38,748 nucleotides of DNA, taken from the NCBI GenBank assembly GCA_900770015.1, contig CAAGIU010000195.1, positions 1 to 38,748 on the forward strand. Direction: 5' to 3'. Positions 25,236 through 35,067 of the stretch are shown piece after piece; position 1 is the stretch's first letter, and every line of letters starts with the position of its first letter. The position numbers were made by a program, and so were the translations under genes. The notes under the pieces are model-generated. The model had not been told where the DNA came from. It was given only the letters and a program-made list of their open reading frames with translations, and ran no database searches. Source of the stretch: an uncultured Oscillospiraceae bacterium. GTDB taxonomy: Bacteria; Bacillota_A; Clostridia; Oscillospirales; Oscillospiraceae.

Positions 25236-27686
25236 ATGAATCTGTATGGCTTTACAAACAGCGAGCCCAATGAACTGGAGCTGCGCAACCGGGCATTAGC
25301 CCGGCAGGCAGCCCGGGAAGGCTTTGTGCTGCTGAAAAACAACGGCTCGCTGCCTTTGAAAAACAAAAGAATCGCTCTTTACGGCATGGGTGCCCGGAAA
25401 ACCGTCAAGGGAGGTCTGGGCAGCGGCAGCGTGGAGGAGCGTTACAGCGTCAATATTGAGGACGGTCTGAAAAATGCAGGCTTTGAGATCACCACCCAAA
25501 GCTGGCTGGACGATTATGACGCGGAATACACCGCTACCTATCAGGAATACCACGATATGGTGGAAGAGAAAATCGCAGGGCTGACCAATCCCATGCAGAT
25601 CATTCCGTTGGCCCACAGCTATGTCTACCGCTACCCCAGCGGACGGCTGATCACGGCGACGGATGTGGCCCAAAGCGATACTGATACCGCTATTTTTGTG
25701 CTGATGCGGCAGGCAGGCGAAGGAAATGACCGAAAGCTGGAAAAGGGTGATTACTACATCACCGATACTGAGTGTACCAATTTGCAGTTTCTGGCAGAGA
25801 ATTATCGCCATGTGATCCTGATAGTGAATGTGGGCGGTCTGATTGATTTCGGCTTTCTGGATGAAATTTCCGGCATCGGCGCGGTGGTCCAGTTCGTGCA
25901 GGGCGGTGAAGAGGGCGGCAATGCCCTTGCAGACGTTCTTTCGGGTAAGGAAAACTTCTCCGGCAAGCTGGCAGATACCATCCCCATGCGCTACGAGGAC
26001 ATTCCCTTCGGAAATGAATTCAGCTACCTCAACGGCGATCTGGAGAACGAATATTACAAAGAGGGCATCTATGTGGGCTACCGCTATTTTGATGCCTTTG
26101 ACAAAGCTGTTCGGTTCCCCTTCGGTTTCGGCATGAGCTACACGAATTTCGAGATTGAAACAGAAAACACTACCCTGTCCGGCACCTCCGTGGAACTGAC
26201 GGTCCGGGTGAAAAATACCGGCACAGTTTCCGGCAAGGAAGTGGCGCAGGTTTATCTGTCGGTTCCCGGCAGCGGGGAATATCAGCGGTTGGTGGCTTTT
26301 GCCAAAACCGGGGAGGTTCAGCCCGGAAATGAGGAAATCCTGCGAATCCGTTTTGATCTGACCGACTGCACCGTTTATGACGAAAAGAAGGCAGCATGGA
26401 TCCTGAACCCCGGCAATTATCTAGTCCGGGTGGGCAATTCCAGCCGCAGCAACGAAATCACCGCAGTGGTCAGCCTCGGGCAGGAAGTAATCGTCCGTCA
26501 GTGCAAAAACTGCTGCGCTGCCACGGATGCTCTGCAGGAGCTGACCGCAGTGGTGGAAATGCCTGTAATCGACGGAGTTCCTGTACTGACCGCAGATCCC
26601 AATGCTTTTGTGACGGCGGTTGTGGACTATACAGAGCCGGAAATTACGGAAACGGAGCAGGAAAAGGCAATTCTGGACAGCCTGACCGTAGAGGAACAGG
26701 CATGGTTCCTGCAGGGTGGCGCGCTGCAGAATCCCCCTCCCGGTGTCCATGAAATCCACGGCGCAGCAGGCAAGACGGTAACGGCTTTACTGGATAAGGG
26801 TATCCGCAACGTTGTATTTTCCGATGGCCCGGCGGGTATCAACGTGGTCAATCGGGTATGTCTCTGCGCGGATGGCTCTGTCCGCCCGGTGGAGGTGCCG
26901 GAGCGGTATAACTGGGGCATGCTGGCAAAATTCGCAAAAATGCGCCTGTGCTCCTCCGATGGCACCATCATCTACCGCTATGCCACCGCATGGCCGGTGG
27001 AGATGCTGCTGGCTCAGACCTGGAACACTCCGCTGCTACGGCAGATCGGTGACGCAGTGGGTAAGGAAATGGTCAACTTTGGTGTTACGATTTGGCTGGC
27101 TCCCGGCATGAACATCCACCGCAATCCTCTGGGCGGCAGAACCTTCGAATATTATTCCGAGGATCCGGTGCTCACCGGTGAACTGGCAGCTGCGCTGACG
27201 CAGGGTGTGCAGAGCAATCCCGGTGCTGGTGTCAGCATCAAGCACTTCTGCTGCAACAACACAGAGGACAACCGTAACGGCATCAGCAGCAATGTGTCGG
27301 AGCGGGCCCTGCGGGAAATCTACTTAAAGGGTTTTGAAATCGCCGTCCGCAAGAGCCAGCCTGCCACGGTTATGAGCAGCTATAATCTTTTGAACCATGT
27401 CTACACTGCCAATCGCCATGATCTGCTGACGGATATTCTTCGCTGCGAATGGGGCTTTGAGGGCCTCGTCATGACCGACTGGGGCAGCACCGGCGAAAAG
27501 GCGGCAGTTCCTGAAGGCTGCGCGCCTGCCGGAAATGATCTGATCATGCCCGGGGGCGACTTCGACCGTAACCGTCTGCTGGCTGCGATCCACGATGGCA
27601 GATTGAGCGAGGAAACGATCCGCAAATCTGCCTGCCGTGTGCTGCGGATGATGTTGGGTGCCAGTACAGAAGTTTTGCTCAAGTGA
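25236..27686 (+). CDS. GH3 beta-glycosidase with inverted domain order
   Basis: This 816-residue family 3 enzyme has swapped domains. The alpha/beta sandwich comes first (REGFVLLKNNGSLPLKNKRIALYG near 27-50; GEGNDRKLEKGDY). A fibronectin-III-like domain follows (about 310-420, VRVKNTGTVSGKEVAQVYLS). The TIM barrel comes last (about 480-816, SDGPAGIN, PGMNIHRNPLGGRTFEYYSEDP, SIKHF). The nucleophile is Asp748 in VMTDWGS. Domain-inverted GH3 beta-glucosidases are known from rumen Clostridia. There is no signal peptide. GAGGT precedes the ATG. It probably removes terminal beta-glucose or another sugar. It overlaps the short spacer before the GH1 gene. Confidence 0.93.
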   Translation: MNLYGFTNSEPNELELRNRALARQAAREGFVLLKNNGSLPLKNKRIALYGMGARKTVKGGLGSGSVEERYSVNIEDGLKNAGFEITTQSWLDDYDAEYTATYQEYHDMVEEKIAGLTNPMQIIPLAHSYVYRYPSGRLITATDVAQSDTDTAIFVLMRQAGEGNDRKLEKGDYYITDTECTNLQFLAENYRHVILIVNVGGLIDFGFLDEISGIGAVVQFVQGGEEGGNALADVLSGKENFSGKLADTIPMRYEDIPFGNEFSYLNGDLENEYYKEGIYVGYRYFDAFDKAVRFPFGFGMSYTNFEIETENTTLSGTSVELTVRVKNTGTVSGKEVAQVYLSVPGSGEYQRLVAFAKTGEVQPGNEEILRIRFDLTDCTVYDEKKAAWILNPGNYLVRVGNSSRSNEITAVVSLGQEVIVRQCKNCCAATDALQELTAVVEMPVIDGVPVLTADPNAFVTAVVDYTEPEITETEQEKAILDSLTVEEQAWFLQGGALQNPPPGVHEIHGAAGKTVTALLDKGIRNVVFSDGPAGINVVNRVCLCADGSVRPVEVPERYNWGMLAKFAKMRLCSSDGTIIYRYATAWPVEMLLAQTWNTPLLRQIGDAVGKEMVNFGVTIWLAPGMNIHRNPLGGRTFEYYSEDPVLTGELAAALTQGVQSNPGAGVSIKHFCCNNTEDNRNGISSNVSERALREIYLKGFEIAVRKSQPATVMSSYNLLNHVYTANRHDLLTDILRCEWGFEGLVMTDWGSTGEKAAVPEGCAPAGNDLIMPGGDFDRNRLLAAIHDGRLSEETIRKSACRVLRMMLGASTEVLLK

Positions 27687-27694
27687 GGTACATC

Positions 27695-28984
27695 ATGACA
27701 TTTCCAAATAATTTTTACATTGGTGCCGCAACGGCGGCACATCAGGTAGAAGGAAACAATGTTCACAACGACTGCTGGGCCTTGGAGCAGATGCCAAACA
27801 GTGCCTATGCCGAGCCTAGCCTGGATGCGGTGGATCACTACAACCGCTACGAAGAAGATATCAAGCTTATGGCATCCGCCGGACTGAACGCTTACCGTTT
27901 CTCCATCGAGTGGGCGCGGATCGAGCCTCAGGAGGGTGTGTTCGATGAAAAGGAGCTGGAGCATTACCGGGATGTGATCCGCTGCTGCCGCGCAAACGGC
28001 ATTGAACCCATTGTGACGCTCCACCACTTCTCCAGTCCTAAGTGGCTGATCTCCAAGGGCGGCTGGGAAGCAGATACCACGGTTGACGACTTTGCAAAGT
28101 ACGTTCGCTATCTGGTGGAGCATCTGGGCAGCGAGCTGAACTATGTTTGTACCATCAACGAAGCCAATATGGGTGTGCAGGTGGCGGCTATTGCCAAACG
28201 CTATATGCAGCAGATGATGGCAAAGATGGGTGCAGCAAAAATGGACGGCACCGTGCAGGTGGGCATGAATCTGGAGAAGCTGATGGCCAGCCGTCAGGCT
28301 GCAGCCGCGAAAGCCAACATGGAGGTGTTCGGTGTTGCGAAGGTGGAATCCTTCACCAGTCCCCGTACGGCCCATGGCGACGAGATCATCATGGAAGCCC
28401 ACAAAGCAGCAAGAGCTGTGATCCGGGAGCTGGCACACCATGTCAAGGTAGGTCTGAGCCTGTCGCTGCATGATATCCAGCCCATTCCCGGCGGTGAGGA
28501 GCGGGCAGCAAAGGACTGGGAAGAAGAATTTGTTCATTACCTTCCTGTGATTGCAGAGGATGATTATCTGGGTATTCAGAATTATACCCGGTCCAGAATT
28601 GATGCCAATGGCATTATGCCCTGCCCTGAGTGCGCAGAGCTGACCCAGATGGAGTATGAATTCTACCCCGAGGCTTTGGAGCATGTCATTCGCAGAGTAC
28701 ATAAGGACTTCAAGAAGGAACTGATCGTCACCGAAAATGGCATTGCTACCGCAGACGATTCCCGCCGTGTGGAGTTTATCCGTAGAGCCTTGGCAGGTGT
28801 CAGCAGCTGTGTCGCCAACGGCATTCCTGTGAGAGGATACTGCTACTGGAGCCTGATGGACAATTTTGAGTGGCAGAAGGGTTACTCCATGACCTTTGGC
28901 CTGATTGCAGTTGACCGGAAGACCCAGACCCGGTATCCCAAGGAGAGTCTGGCTTATCTTGGAAGGATGTGCAGCGAACAATGA
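27695..28984 (+). CDS. GH1 beta-glycosidase
   Basis: This 429-residue family 1 TIM barrel opens with FYIGAATAAHQVEG. It has LHHFSSPKWL in strand 3, acid/base Glu156 in TINEAN, nucleophile Glu347 in VTENG, and a C-terminal SLMDNFEWQKGYSMTFGL aglycone-site segment. The strand after Glu156 leads into an unusual Met/Ala/Lys-rich stretch (about 165-215). The ATG at 27695 is preferred over a GTG 12 bases upstream because GAGGT lies just before it. Its stop overlaps the next gene's start (ATGA). It is a cytoplasmic beta-glucosidase, beta-galactosidase or beta-fucosidase; which one cannot be told. Confidence 0.92.
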   Translation: MTFPNNFYIGAATAAHQVEGNNVHNDCWALEQMPNSAYAEPSLDAVDHYNRYEEDIKLMASAGLNAYRFSIEWARIEPQEGVFDEKELEHYRDVIRCCRANGIEPIVTLHHFSSPKWLISKGGWEADTTVDDFAKYVRYLVEHLGSELNYVCTINEANMGVQVAAIAKRYMQQMMAKMGAAKMDGTVQVGMNLEKLMASRQAAAAKANMEVFGVAKVESFTSPRTAHGDEIIMEAHKAARAVIRELAHHVKVGLSLSLHDIQPIPGGEERAAKDWEEEFVHYLPVIAEDDYLGIQNYTRSRIDANGIMPCPECAELTQMEYEFYPEALEHVIRRVHKDFKKELIVTENGIATADDSRRVEFIRRALAGVSSCVANGIPVRGYCYWSLMDNFEWQKGYSMTFGLIAVDRKTQTRYPKESLAYLGRMCSEQ

Positions 28985-31413
28985 AGTGTCTGGACTTGAA
29001 TTTAGACTGGATGCTGCAGGATGGATTGCCTTCCAGCATTCCCATGATGCCGGCTCAAACGACCCTTGTAAACCTTCCTCACGATTTTGTAATCGGTCTG
29101 GATGTGAAGCATGACTGTAAAAATGGTACCTATACCGGGTTCTATCCCGGAAAGACCGTAACCTACACAAAAAAGCTGATTATCCCCGGGGAATGGGAGG
29201 GAAAACGAATCCTATTTTCCTGCGATGGCTGCTACGGACATGCAAAGCTCATCGTCAACGGACATATGGCAGGCCTCCACCATTATGGCTATACGCCATT
29301 CCAAATGGATATTGCCGATTTTATCTACTATGGAGAAGAAAACCGAATTTCAGTCATTGTCAGCAATGATAACGAGCAAAACAGCCGTTGGTACTCTGGT
29401 GGAGGCCTGTACCGGGGAGCGCGGCTCCTTGTTTCCGATCCGCTTCACATTGCCGAATACGGAATATATGTGCACACAGACCACTTTGTTGGTGAGGATG
29501 CATTTGTGACCGTGGAGACCACAGTAGAAAATCATACAGCCAAGGATGCTTGCCTATGGGTAGATCTGAATATCTGCGCCGAGGGGAGCAGCGAGCCTAT
29601 CGCTTCCGGGAAAGTCAGAGTATTTGTTCCAAATGGAAAAAGTGCTGTTGCCCGCACCCAACTGTGTGTCGAAAATGCGAGCCGGTGGGATATTGATAGT
29701 CCGAATCTGTATCGTATTCACGCACAGCTTCAGACAGAATCGGAGACCCTCGATGAAGCGGAGGCTTTGTTTGGAATCCGCACGATTTCCGTGGATGCAA
29801 AATATGGATTCTGTTTGAATGGCCGTCCGCTGAAATTAAAGGGAGGCTGTCTGCACCATGACAATGGCATTCTCGGTGCAGCTTCTTTCTATGACAGTGA
29901 ATACCGTCGCGTAAAGCTCCACAAGGAAAATGGTTACAATGCCCTGCGAATGGCGCACAATCCCGCTTCGTCTGCTTTGCTGGAATGCTGCGACCGGTTA
30001 GGCATTCTTGTTATAGAAGAAGCCTTTGACACCTGGCGCATGCATAAGAACTATCATGACTTTTCGATGCAGTTTGACAGTGAATGGGAGCAGGAACTGA
30101 CTGCATTTATTCTCCGGGATCGGAACCACCCCAGCATTATCTTCTGGAGCATCGGAAATGAATTGCCCGAGCAGGGCGGCTTGAGCCGCGGCTATGAAAC
30201 ATCGGTCATGCTGACGGAAAAGGTGCGTACGCTGGATGCAACCCGCCCGGTATGTGGCAGTTTGTGTTCCTTCTTCTCAGGTTTGGATGACCATGACAAC
30301 GCGCAATTCTGGAAATCCTTGATGCAGGGTGCCGCCCAGTCCGGTGGCCTGCTAAATAACCTTGACAGCGATTACGGAAAGCAAATTTGGAGTGGTAAGA
30401 CAGAGCCTTTTGCTGCCCCTTGGGATGTGGTGGGTTACAATTATCTGGACTATCACTATGAAATGACAGGGAAGGACTATCCCAATCGAGTCATATGCGG
30501 AACGGAGAGCAAGCCCGCTCAAATGCAGACTTACTGGGAGGCAGTGCAGCGGTACCCATATTTGATCGGCGACTTTGTCTGGACCAGTATGGACTATATT
30601 GGTGAAGCAGGAATTGGTAAGATTATTCACTCAGCGCCGGAAGACGTTAAACAGAATGCCCGCATGTTGAATTACACGGCATATCCGTGGCGTACAGCAG
30701 GCTGCGGTGATTTCGACTTGTGTGGATTTGAAAGGCCGCAGTTAGCTTATCGCCGGATCCTTTGGGGAGCTGAGGAAACAAAGATTTTCTGCCGTGATCC
30801 GGCGAATAATCAAAAAGTTGAGCTTTTGGGTCGCTATGCCTGGCCAGATCTGCGCAATAGTTGGAGTTGGCCCTGCGAATTTGGCACAGAGATAAAAATC
30901 GAGGTGTACAGTAGCGGCGAAGAAGTTGAGTTGTATATGAACGGAGAAAGCCTGGGCAAGGAGCAGGTGCGGGACAAAAAAGCCTTCTTCTGCATCCCTT
31001 ATGCTTCGGGGACCCTTGTCGCAGTCAGCCGTAGAGATGGCAAAGAGGTGTCCCGGGACACGCTGATGTCCGGCGGCAGCGCCGCGGCGATCCAAATCAC
31101 GCCGGATAAAAATATCCTATCCGCCGACGGCCAATCGCTTTGCTTCGCGGCGGTGTCTCTTGTAGACAAAAGTGGAAACCACATCCATTATGCCCAAGCT
31201 GATTTTGAGGCGGAGGTAACCGGCCCTGCAGTGTTACAGGCCTTTGGTTCGGCCCGGCCCATTACCGAGGAAAACTACACAACAGGAAAAATCACCGCGT
31301 ATCAGGGGAAAGCTCTTGCAGTAATCCGGTCAGGGACCGAACCGGGAACTGTAACACTGACTGTGCGTGCAGCAGGATTTCCTGAAGAAAAAATGGATAT
31401 TTTGATAAAGTGA
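28981..31413 (+). CDS. GH2 glycosidase (beta-galactosidase-like), 810 residues
   Basis: This family 2 enzyme has an N-terminal jelly-roll sugar-binding domain (about 1-155, RWYSGGGLYR), an immunoglobulin-like domain (155-270), a TIM barrel (270-570) and C-terminal Ig-like domains with a late DUF4982/BIG-like part. The acid/base is Glu394 in WSIGNELPE and the nucleophile Glu509 in CGTESKP. I used the ATG at 28981, which overlaps the GH1 stop, rather than a GTG 12 bases earlier. There is no signal peptide. Codon choice is slightly more AT-rich than in its neighbours. It shares only fold-level similarity with the next GH2 gene, so the two probably differ in specificity. Confidence 0.92.
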   Translation: MKCLDLNLDWMLQDGLPSSIPMMPAQTTLVNLPHDFVIGLDVKHDCKNGTYTGFYPGKTVTYTKKLIIPGEWEGKRILFSCDGCYGHAKLIVNGHMAGLHHYGYTPFQMDIADFIYYGEENRISVIVSNDNEQNSRWYSGGGLYRGARLLVSDPLHIAEYGIYVHTDHFVGEDAFVTVETTVENHTAKDACLWVDLNICAEGSSEPIASGKVRVFVPNGKSAVARTQLCVENASRWDIDSPNLYRIHAQLQTESETLDEAEALFGIRTISVDAKYGFCLNGRPLKLKGGCLHHDNGILGAASFYDSEYRRVKLHKENGYNALRMAHNPASSALLECCDRLGILVIEEAFDTWRMHKNYHDFSMQFDSEWEQELTAFILRDRNHPSIIFWSIGNELPEQGGLSRGYETSVMLTEKVRTLDATRPVCGSLCSFFSGLDDHDNAQFWKSLMQGAAQSGGLLNNLDSDYGKQIWSGKTEPFAAPWDVVGYNYLDYHYEMTGKDYPNRVICGTESKPAQMQTYWEAVQRYPYLIGDFVWTSMDYIGEAGIGKIIHSAPEDVKQNARMLNYTAYPWRTAGCGDFDLCGFERPQLAYRRILWGAEETKIFCRDPANNQKVELLGRYAWPDLRNSWSWPCEFGTEIKIEVYSSGEEVELYMNGESLGKEQVRDKKAFFCIPYASGTLVAVSRRDGKEVSRDTLMSGGSAAAIQITPDKNILSADGQSLCFAAVSLVDKSGNHIHYAQADFEAEVTGPAVLQAFGSARPITEENYTTGKITAYQGKALAVIRSGTEPGTVTLTVRAAGFPEEKMDILIK

Positions 31414-31421
31414 GGTAATCT

Positions 31422-33590
31422 ATGAGAACCGCTTTGAATTTTAACGAGGGCTGGCAGTTCTGCAAGCCCAATAGCGAACCTGTAAATGTCAATCTGCCCC
31501 ACACCTGGAATGCCGTGGACGGACAGGACGGCGGCAACGACTATTGGCGTGGCACTGCTGCGTACACCAAGACCTTTGCTGCGCCTGAATGCGTCGGTCA
31601 GCGCGTCTTTCTGGAGTTTAACGGCGCGGCAATGACCGCTGATGTGTATGTAAACGGTCAGCATCTTGCATATCACGAAGGCGGCTACTCCACCTTCCGA
31701 TGTGAGGTTACTGACGTCCTGAAAGAAGTGAATGAAGTAAAGGTTCTGGTGGACAACGGTGCCAACGACCGGGTGTATCCCCAGAAGGCGGACTTTACTT
31801 TCTACGGCGGCATTTACCGGGATGTGAATCTGATCATTGTTCCCGAAAACCACTTTGAGCTGCTGAAAAACGGCACTCCCGGCATCAAGGTGACACCTGC
31901 CGTGTCCGATGATCTGAAATCCGCTGTTGTCACTGTGGAGTCTTGGCAGAATGGCGGCACCGTTACTTACACGGTTGACGGTGAGAGCAAGTCCGCAGAA
32001 AGTGTGGACGGCTATGCCTGCGCAGAATTCACCATTGAAAATGTCCATCTGTGGGATGGCGTAAAGGATCCTTTCCTCTACACCGCAACCGCTGAATTGA
32101 GCAGCGGCGACAGAATTGCCACCTCGTTCGGCTGTCGGAAGATCGAATTTAATGCTGAAAAGGGTTTCCTCCTCAATGGTGATGTCTACCCCTTGCGGGG
32201 TGTCAGCCGCCATCAGGATCGGGAGGGTCTGGGTAATGCGCTGACCGTCAAAGAACACCGGGAGGATATGGAGATCATCCGGGAGATCGGTGCCAATACC
32301 GTGCGTCTGGCCCATTATCAGCACGCGCAGGAATTCTATGACCTCTGCGATGAGTACGGTATCATCGTCTGGGCAGAGATCCCCTATATCACCGCCCATA
32401 TGCCGGGCGGTCGTCAGAACACCATCGACCAGATGACCGACCTGATCACCCAGTGCTATAATCACCCCTCCATCGTCTGCTGGGGGCTTTCCAATGAGAT
32501 CACTGCCAGCGGCGCAGTCACCGATGACCTGATCGAAAACCACAAGATTCTCAATGACTTGTGCCATAAGATGGACAAGACTCGCCCCACCACCATGGCT
32601 CATGTGTTCATGCTGGAGATTGATTCTCCTGTCACCGCCATTTCCGACATCGGCAGCTATAACCTGTACTTCGGTTGGTATCTTGGCGAGCTGGCCCAGA
32701 ATGACGCTTTCTTCGATGAATACCACAAGAAGTTCCCCGACCGCGTTATCGGCTATTCCGAGTACGGTGCCGATGCCAATCCTCAGTATCAGAACAGCAA
32801 TCCCGACAAGGGCGACTATTCCGAGACTTATCAGTGCACTTACCATGAGCATCAACTGAAAATGATCGCTGAGCGTCCCTACCTTTGGGCTACCCATGTT
32901 TGGAACCTCTTCGATTTCGCAGCCGATGGCCGGGACGAGGGCGGCAAGCACGGCATAAATCAGAAGGGTCTTATCACCATGGACCGGAAGCTGAAGAAGG
33001 ATGCCTTCTATCTGTACAAAGCCCATTGGAGCAGCGATCCTTTCGTCCACATCTGCGGACGACGGTATGTCAACCGCACCGGGGAGCAGACCGAAATCAA
33101 GGTCTATACCAACTGCTCCGAAGTTTCCCTCTATGTAGACGGAGAATGCGTCGGCACTCAGAACGGAAAGATCACGGTGTTCACCATTCCTATGACCGGA
33201 GAGCATGTCATCGAAGCCAAGTGCGGCGATCTGCGTGACTCCATCACCATCCGTAAAGTTGCAGAAAAAGACAAGTCCTACATCTTCGGCACCAAGGGCG
33301 ATGTCACCAACTGGTTCGATGCGGATACCTTCGACCCCACCTGCTATTCCATCCGGGACACTATGGGCGCGCTGATGCAGCACCCGGTGACCGGAGCCAT
33401 CGTGGGCCGGATGATGGAAAAGGCCCGGGCATCCCGGGGCGACGTGGCTTCTGCCACCGCAGGCAACAAGAATCTGGAACGGATGATGGCAGGCATGACC
33501 CTGCAGAGTATGCTCAAGCAGGCCGGCGATGCTATTCCCGCGGAAGCCATCAAGGCGCTGAATGATGCTTTGCAGAAGGTGAAGAAGTGA
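31422..33590 (+). CDS. GH2 beta-galactosidase-like enzyme with C-terminal helical module
   Basis: This 722-residue GH2 enzyme has a jelly roll (1-140, LPHTWNAVDGQDG), an Ig-like domain (145-240), a TIM barrel (240-540, RGVSRHQDREGLG; acid/base Glu359 in GLSNEI; nucleophile Glu447 in YSEYGA; WNLFDFA) and an Ig-like domain to about 615. Residues about 640-722 are a helical tail (SIRDTMGALMQHPVTGAIVG ... MTLQSMLKQAGDAIPAEAI). This tail is related to the C-terminus of the broken GH78 and the N-terminus of the second GH43. It has a GAGGTAA ribosome site and lies 8 bases after the previous stop. It is cytoplasmic, with no signal peptide. Confidence 0.92.
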   Translation: MRTALNFNEGWQFCKPNSEPVNVNLPHTWNAVDGQDGGNDYWRGTAAYTKTFAAPECVGQRVFLEFNGAAMTADVYVNGQHLAYHEGGYSTFRCEVTDVLKEVNEVKVLVDNGANDRVYPQKADFTFYGGIYRDVNLIIVPENHFELLKNGTPGIKVTPAVSDDLKSAVVTVESWQNGGTVTYTVDGESKSAESVDGYACAEFTIENVHLWDGVKDPFLYTATAELSSGDRIATSFGCRKIEFNAEKGFLLNGDVYPLRGVSRHQDREGLGNALTVKEHREDMEIIREIGANTVRLAHYQHAQEFYDLCDEYGIIVWAEIPYITAHMPGGRQNTIDQMTDLITQCYNHPSIVCWGLSNEITASGAVTDDLIENHKILNDLCHKMDKTRPTTMAHVFMLEIDSPVTAISDIGSYNLYFGWYLGELAQNDAFFDEYHKKFPDRVIGYSEYGADANPQYQNSNPDKGDYSETYQCTYHEHQLKMIAERPYLWATHVWNLFDFAADGRDEGGKHGINQKGLITMDRKLKKDAFYLYKAHWSSDPFVHICGRRYVNRTGEQTEIKVYTNCSEVSLYVDGECVGTQNGKITVFTIPMTGEHVIEAKCGDLRDSITIRKVAEKDKSYIFGTKGDVTNWFDADTFDPTCYSIRDTMGALMQHPVTGAIVGRMMEKARASRGDVASATAGNKNLERMMAGMTLQSMLKQAGDAIPAEAIKALNDALQKVKK

Positions 33591-33598
33591 GGATAACT

Positions 33599-35038
33599 AT
33601 GAGAAAACAAGCGTTCAATCCTTACCTTCCCAGCTGGGAGTATGTTCCCGACGGGGAACCCTATGTGTTTGGTGACAGGCTATACGTTTTCGGCAGTCAC
33701 GATGCCTTCAATGGCGAAGAATTTTGCGTCAATGATTATGTCTGTTGGTCTGCTCCTGTTTATGATCTGGGCAACTGGAAAAGCCACGGGGTTATCTACC
33801 GGGCTGCACAGGATCCCAAAAATGTGAAACAGGATGAACATATGAATGCGCCGGATGTGTGTCTGGGGCCGGACGGCAGATATTATCTGTATTACCAGCT
33901 GCACCGGGAGGTGTTTACCTCTGTGGCTGTGGCAGACAATCCCGAGGGTCCCTATTCCTTCTATGGTCATGTTCATCATGCGGACGGCAAAATTTACGGT
34001 CAGAAAAAGGGAGATGCCTTTGCCTTCGATCCCGGTGTCTTGCTGGATGATGATGGCCGGGTCTATCTTTATACTGGTTTTTCTCCTGAGAAGGGTTTCA
34101 TGCGTTTCATTATGGGACTTCGGGGCGGCAAGCTGGATGGCGGCTATGTTGTGGAGCTGGAGCAGGATATGATGACCGTAAAGGGAAAACAGTATGATAC
34201 GATCCCCGGTCCCCTTGCAGCAAAAGGCACACCGTTCGACGGACATGGGTTCTTTGAAGCCAGCTCTATCCGGAAAATCAATGGCATTTACTATCTTGTG
34301 TATTCCTCGATTTTAAGCCATGAACTGTGCTATGCAACATCCAACTCTCCCGTAGGCCCATGGACCTACGGTGGCACACTGGTCAGCATCGGTGATATTG
34401 GTTATCACGGAAACAGCGAGGCCAAGAATTATCTTGGAAACACCCACGGCGGCATGGTGGAAGTGAATGGTCAGTGGTATATCTTCTATCACCGCCAGAC
34501 CAACAAGCAGAAATGCTGCCGGCAGGGTTGTGCGGAAAAAATCATAATCGAAGCGGACGGCTCTATTTCTCAGGTGGAAGTAACTTCCTGCGGCTTAAAT
34601 GATGGTCCCTTGTCCGGAACCGGAACCTATGAAGCCAGAATCGCCTGCAACCTGGGATGTGATAAGCCATCGTTTGCCTATTATCAAACGAGAGAAAAGA
34701 ACACCGAGCATCCCTACTTCACCCAAAGCGGCAATGACCGGGAAGAAAACCCGGATCAGTACATTGCCAATATGCGTTCTGGCGCATGGGCAGGCCTCAA
34801 GTATTTTGCATTCCATGGGGAAAGCAAAATCAGCCTGCGGTTGAGAGCCAACGGTCAGGGAAAAATGATTGTTTCCACCGAGCAGCAGGGTGAGACTATT
34901 GCAGAGGTGGATGTAAAATCCGCTGCTGAATGGACGGATTTTGAAGCACCCATGAAAGCGCTGAATGGTGTTTACGCGCTGTATATCCGCTACGAAGGAA
35001 GCGGGTCTGTGGATCTATTCAGTATCACAATGAATTGA
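33599..35038 (+). CDS. Glycoside hydrolase family 43 (arabinosidase/xylosidase-like), copy 2
   Basis: This 479-residue paralogue of the first GH43 in the operon shares NPYLPSWEYVPDGEPYVFGDRLYVFGSHD, APDV (Asp86), FDPGV (Asp144) and FFEASSI (Glu220), plus the same beta-rich C-terminal domain. It lacks the roughly 60-residue charged insertion of copy 1, and the loop between blades instead reads GFMRFIMGLRGGKLDGGYVVE. Two such paralogues suggest attack on two linkages or two sugars (arabinose and xylose). The ATG at 33599 follows GAGG, 8 bases after the GH2 stop. It is cytoplasmic. Confidence 0.88.
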   Translation: MRKQAFNPYLPSWEYVPDGEPYVFGDRLYVFGSHDAFNGEEFCVNDYVCWSAPVYDLGNWKSHGVIYRAAQDPKNVKQDEHMNAPDVCLGPDGRYYLYYQLHREVFTSVAVADNPEGPYSFYGHVHHADGKIYGQKKGDAFAFDPGVLLDDDGRVYLYTGFSPEKGFMRFIMGLRGGKLDGGYVVELEQDMMTVKGKQYDTIPGPLAAKGTPFDGHGFFEASSIRKINGIYYLVYSSILSHELCYATSNSPVGPWTYGGTLVSIGDIGYHGNSEAKNYLGNTHGGMVEVNGQWYIFYHRQTNKQKCCRQGCAEKIIIEADGSISQVEVTSCGLNDGPLSGTGTYEARIACNLGCDKPSFAYYQTREKNTEHPYFTQSGNDREENPDQYIANMRSGAWAGLKYFAFHGESKISLRLRANGQGKMIVSTEQQGETIAEVDVKSAAEWTDFEAPMKALNGVYALYIRYEGSGSVDLFSITMN

Positions 35039-35067
35039 TTGCTTAACTATCAAAATTTGGGGAGACT

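Noticed and set aside
31302..33383. Long leftward open frame (693 codons) opposite the second GH2 gene
   Set aside because: It lies antisense to a clear GH2 gene with catalytic motifs, has no recognisable domain and arises from codon bias of the real gene. The same applies to long antisense frames at 27401-29170, 23359-24846, 22173-23336 and 18003-19466.
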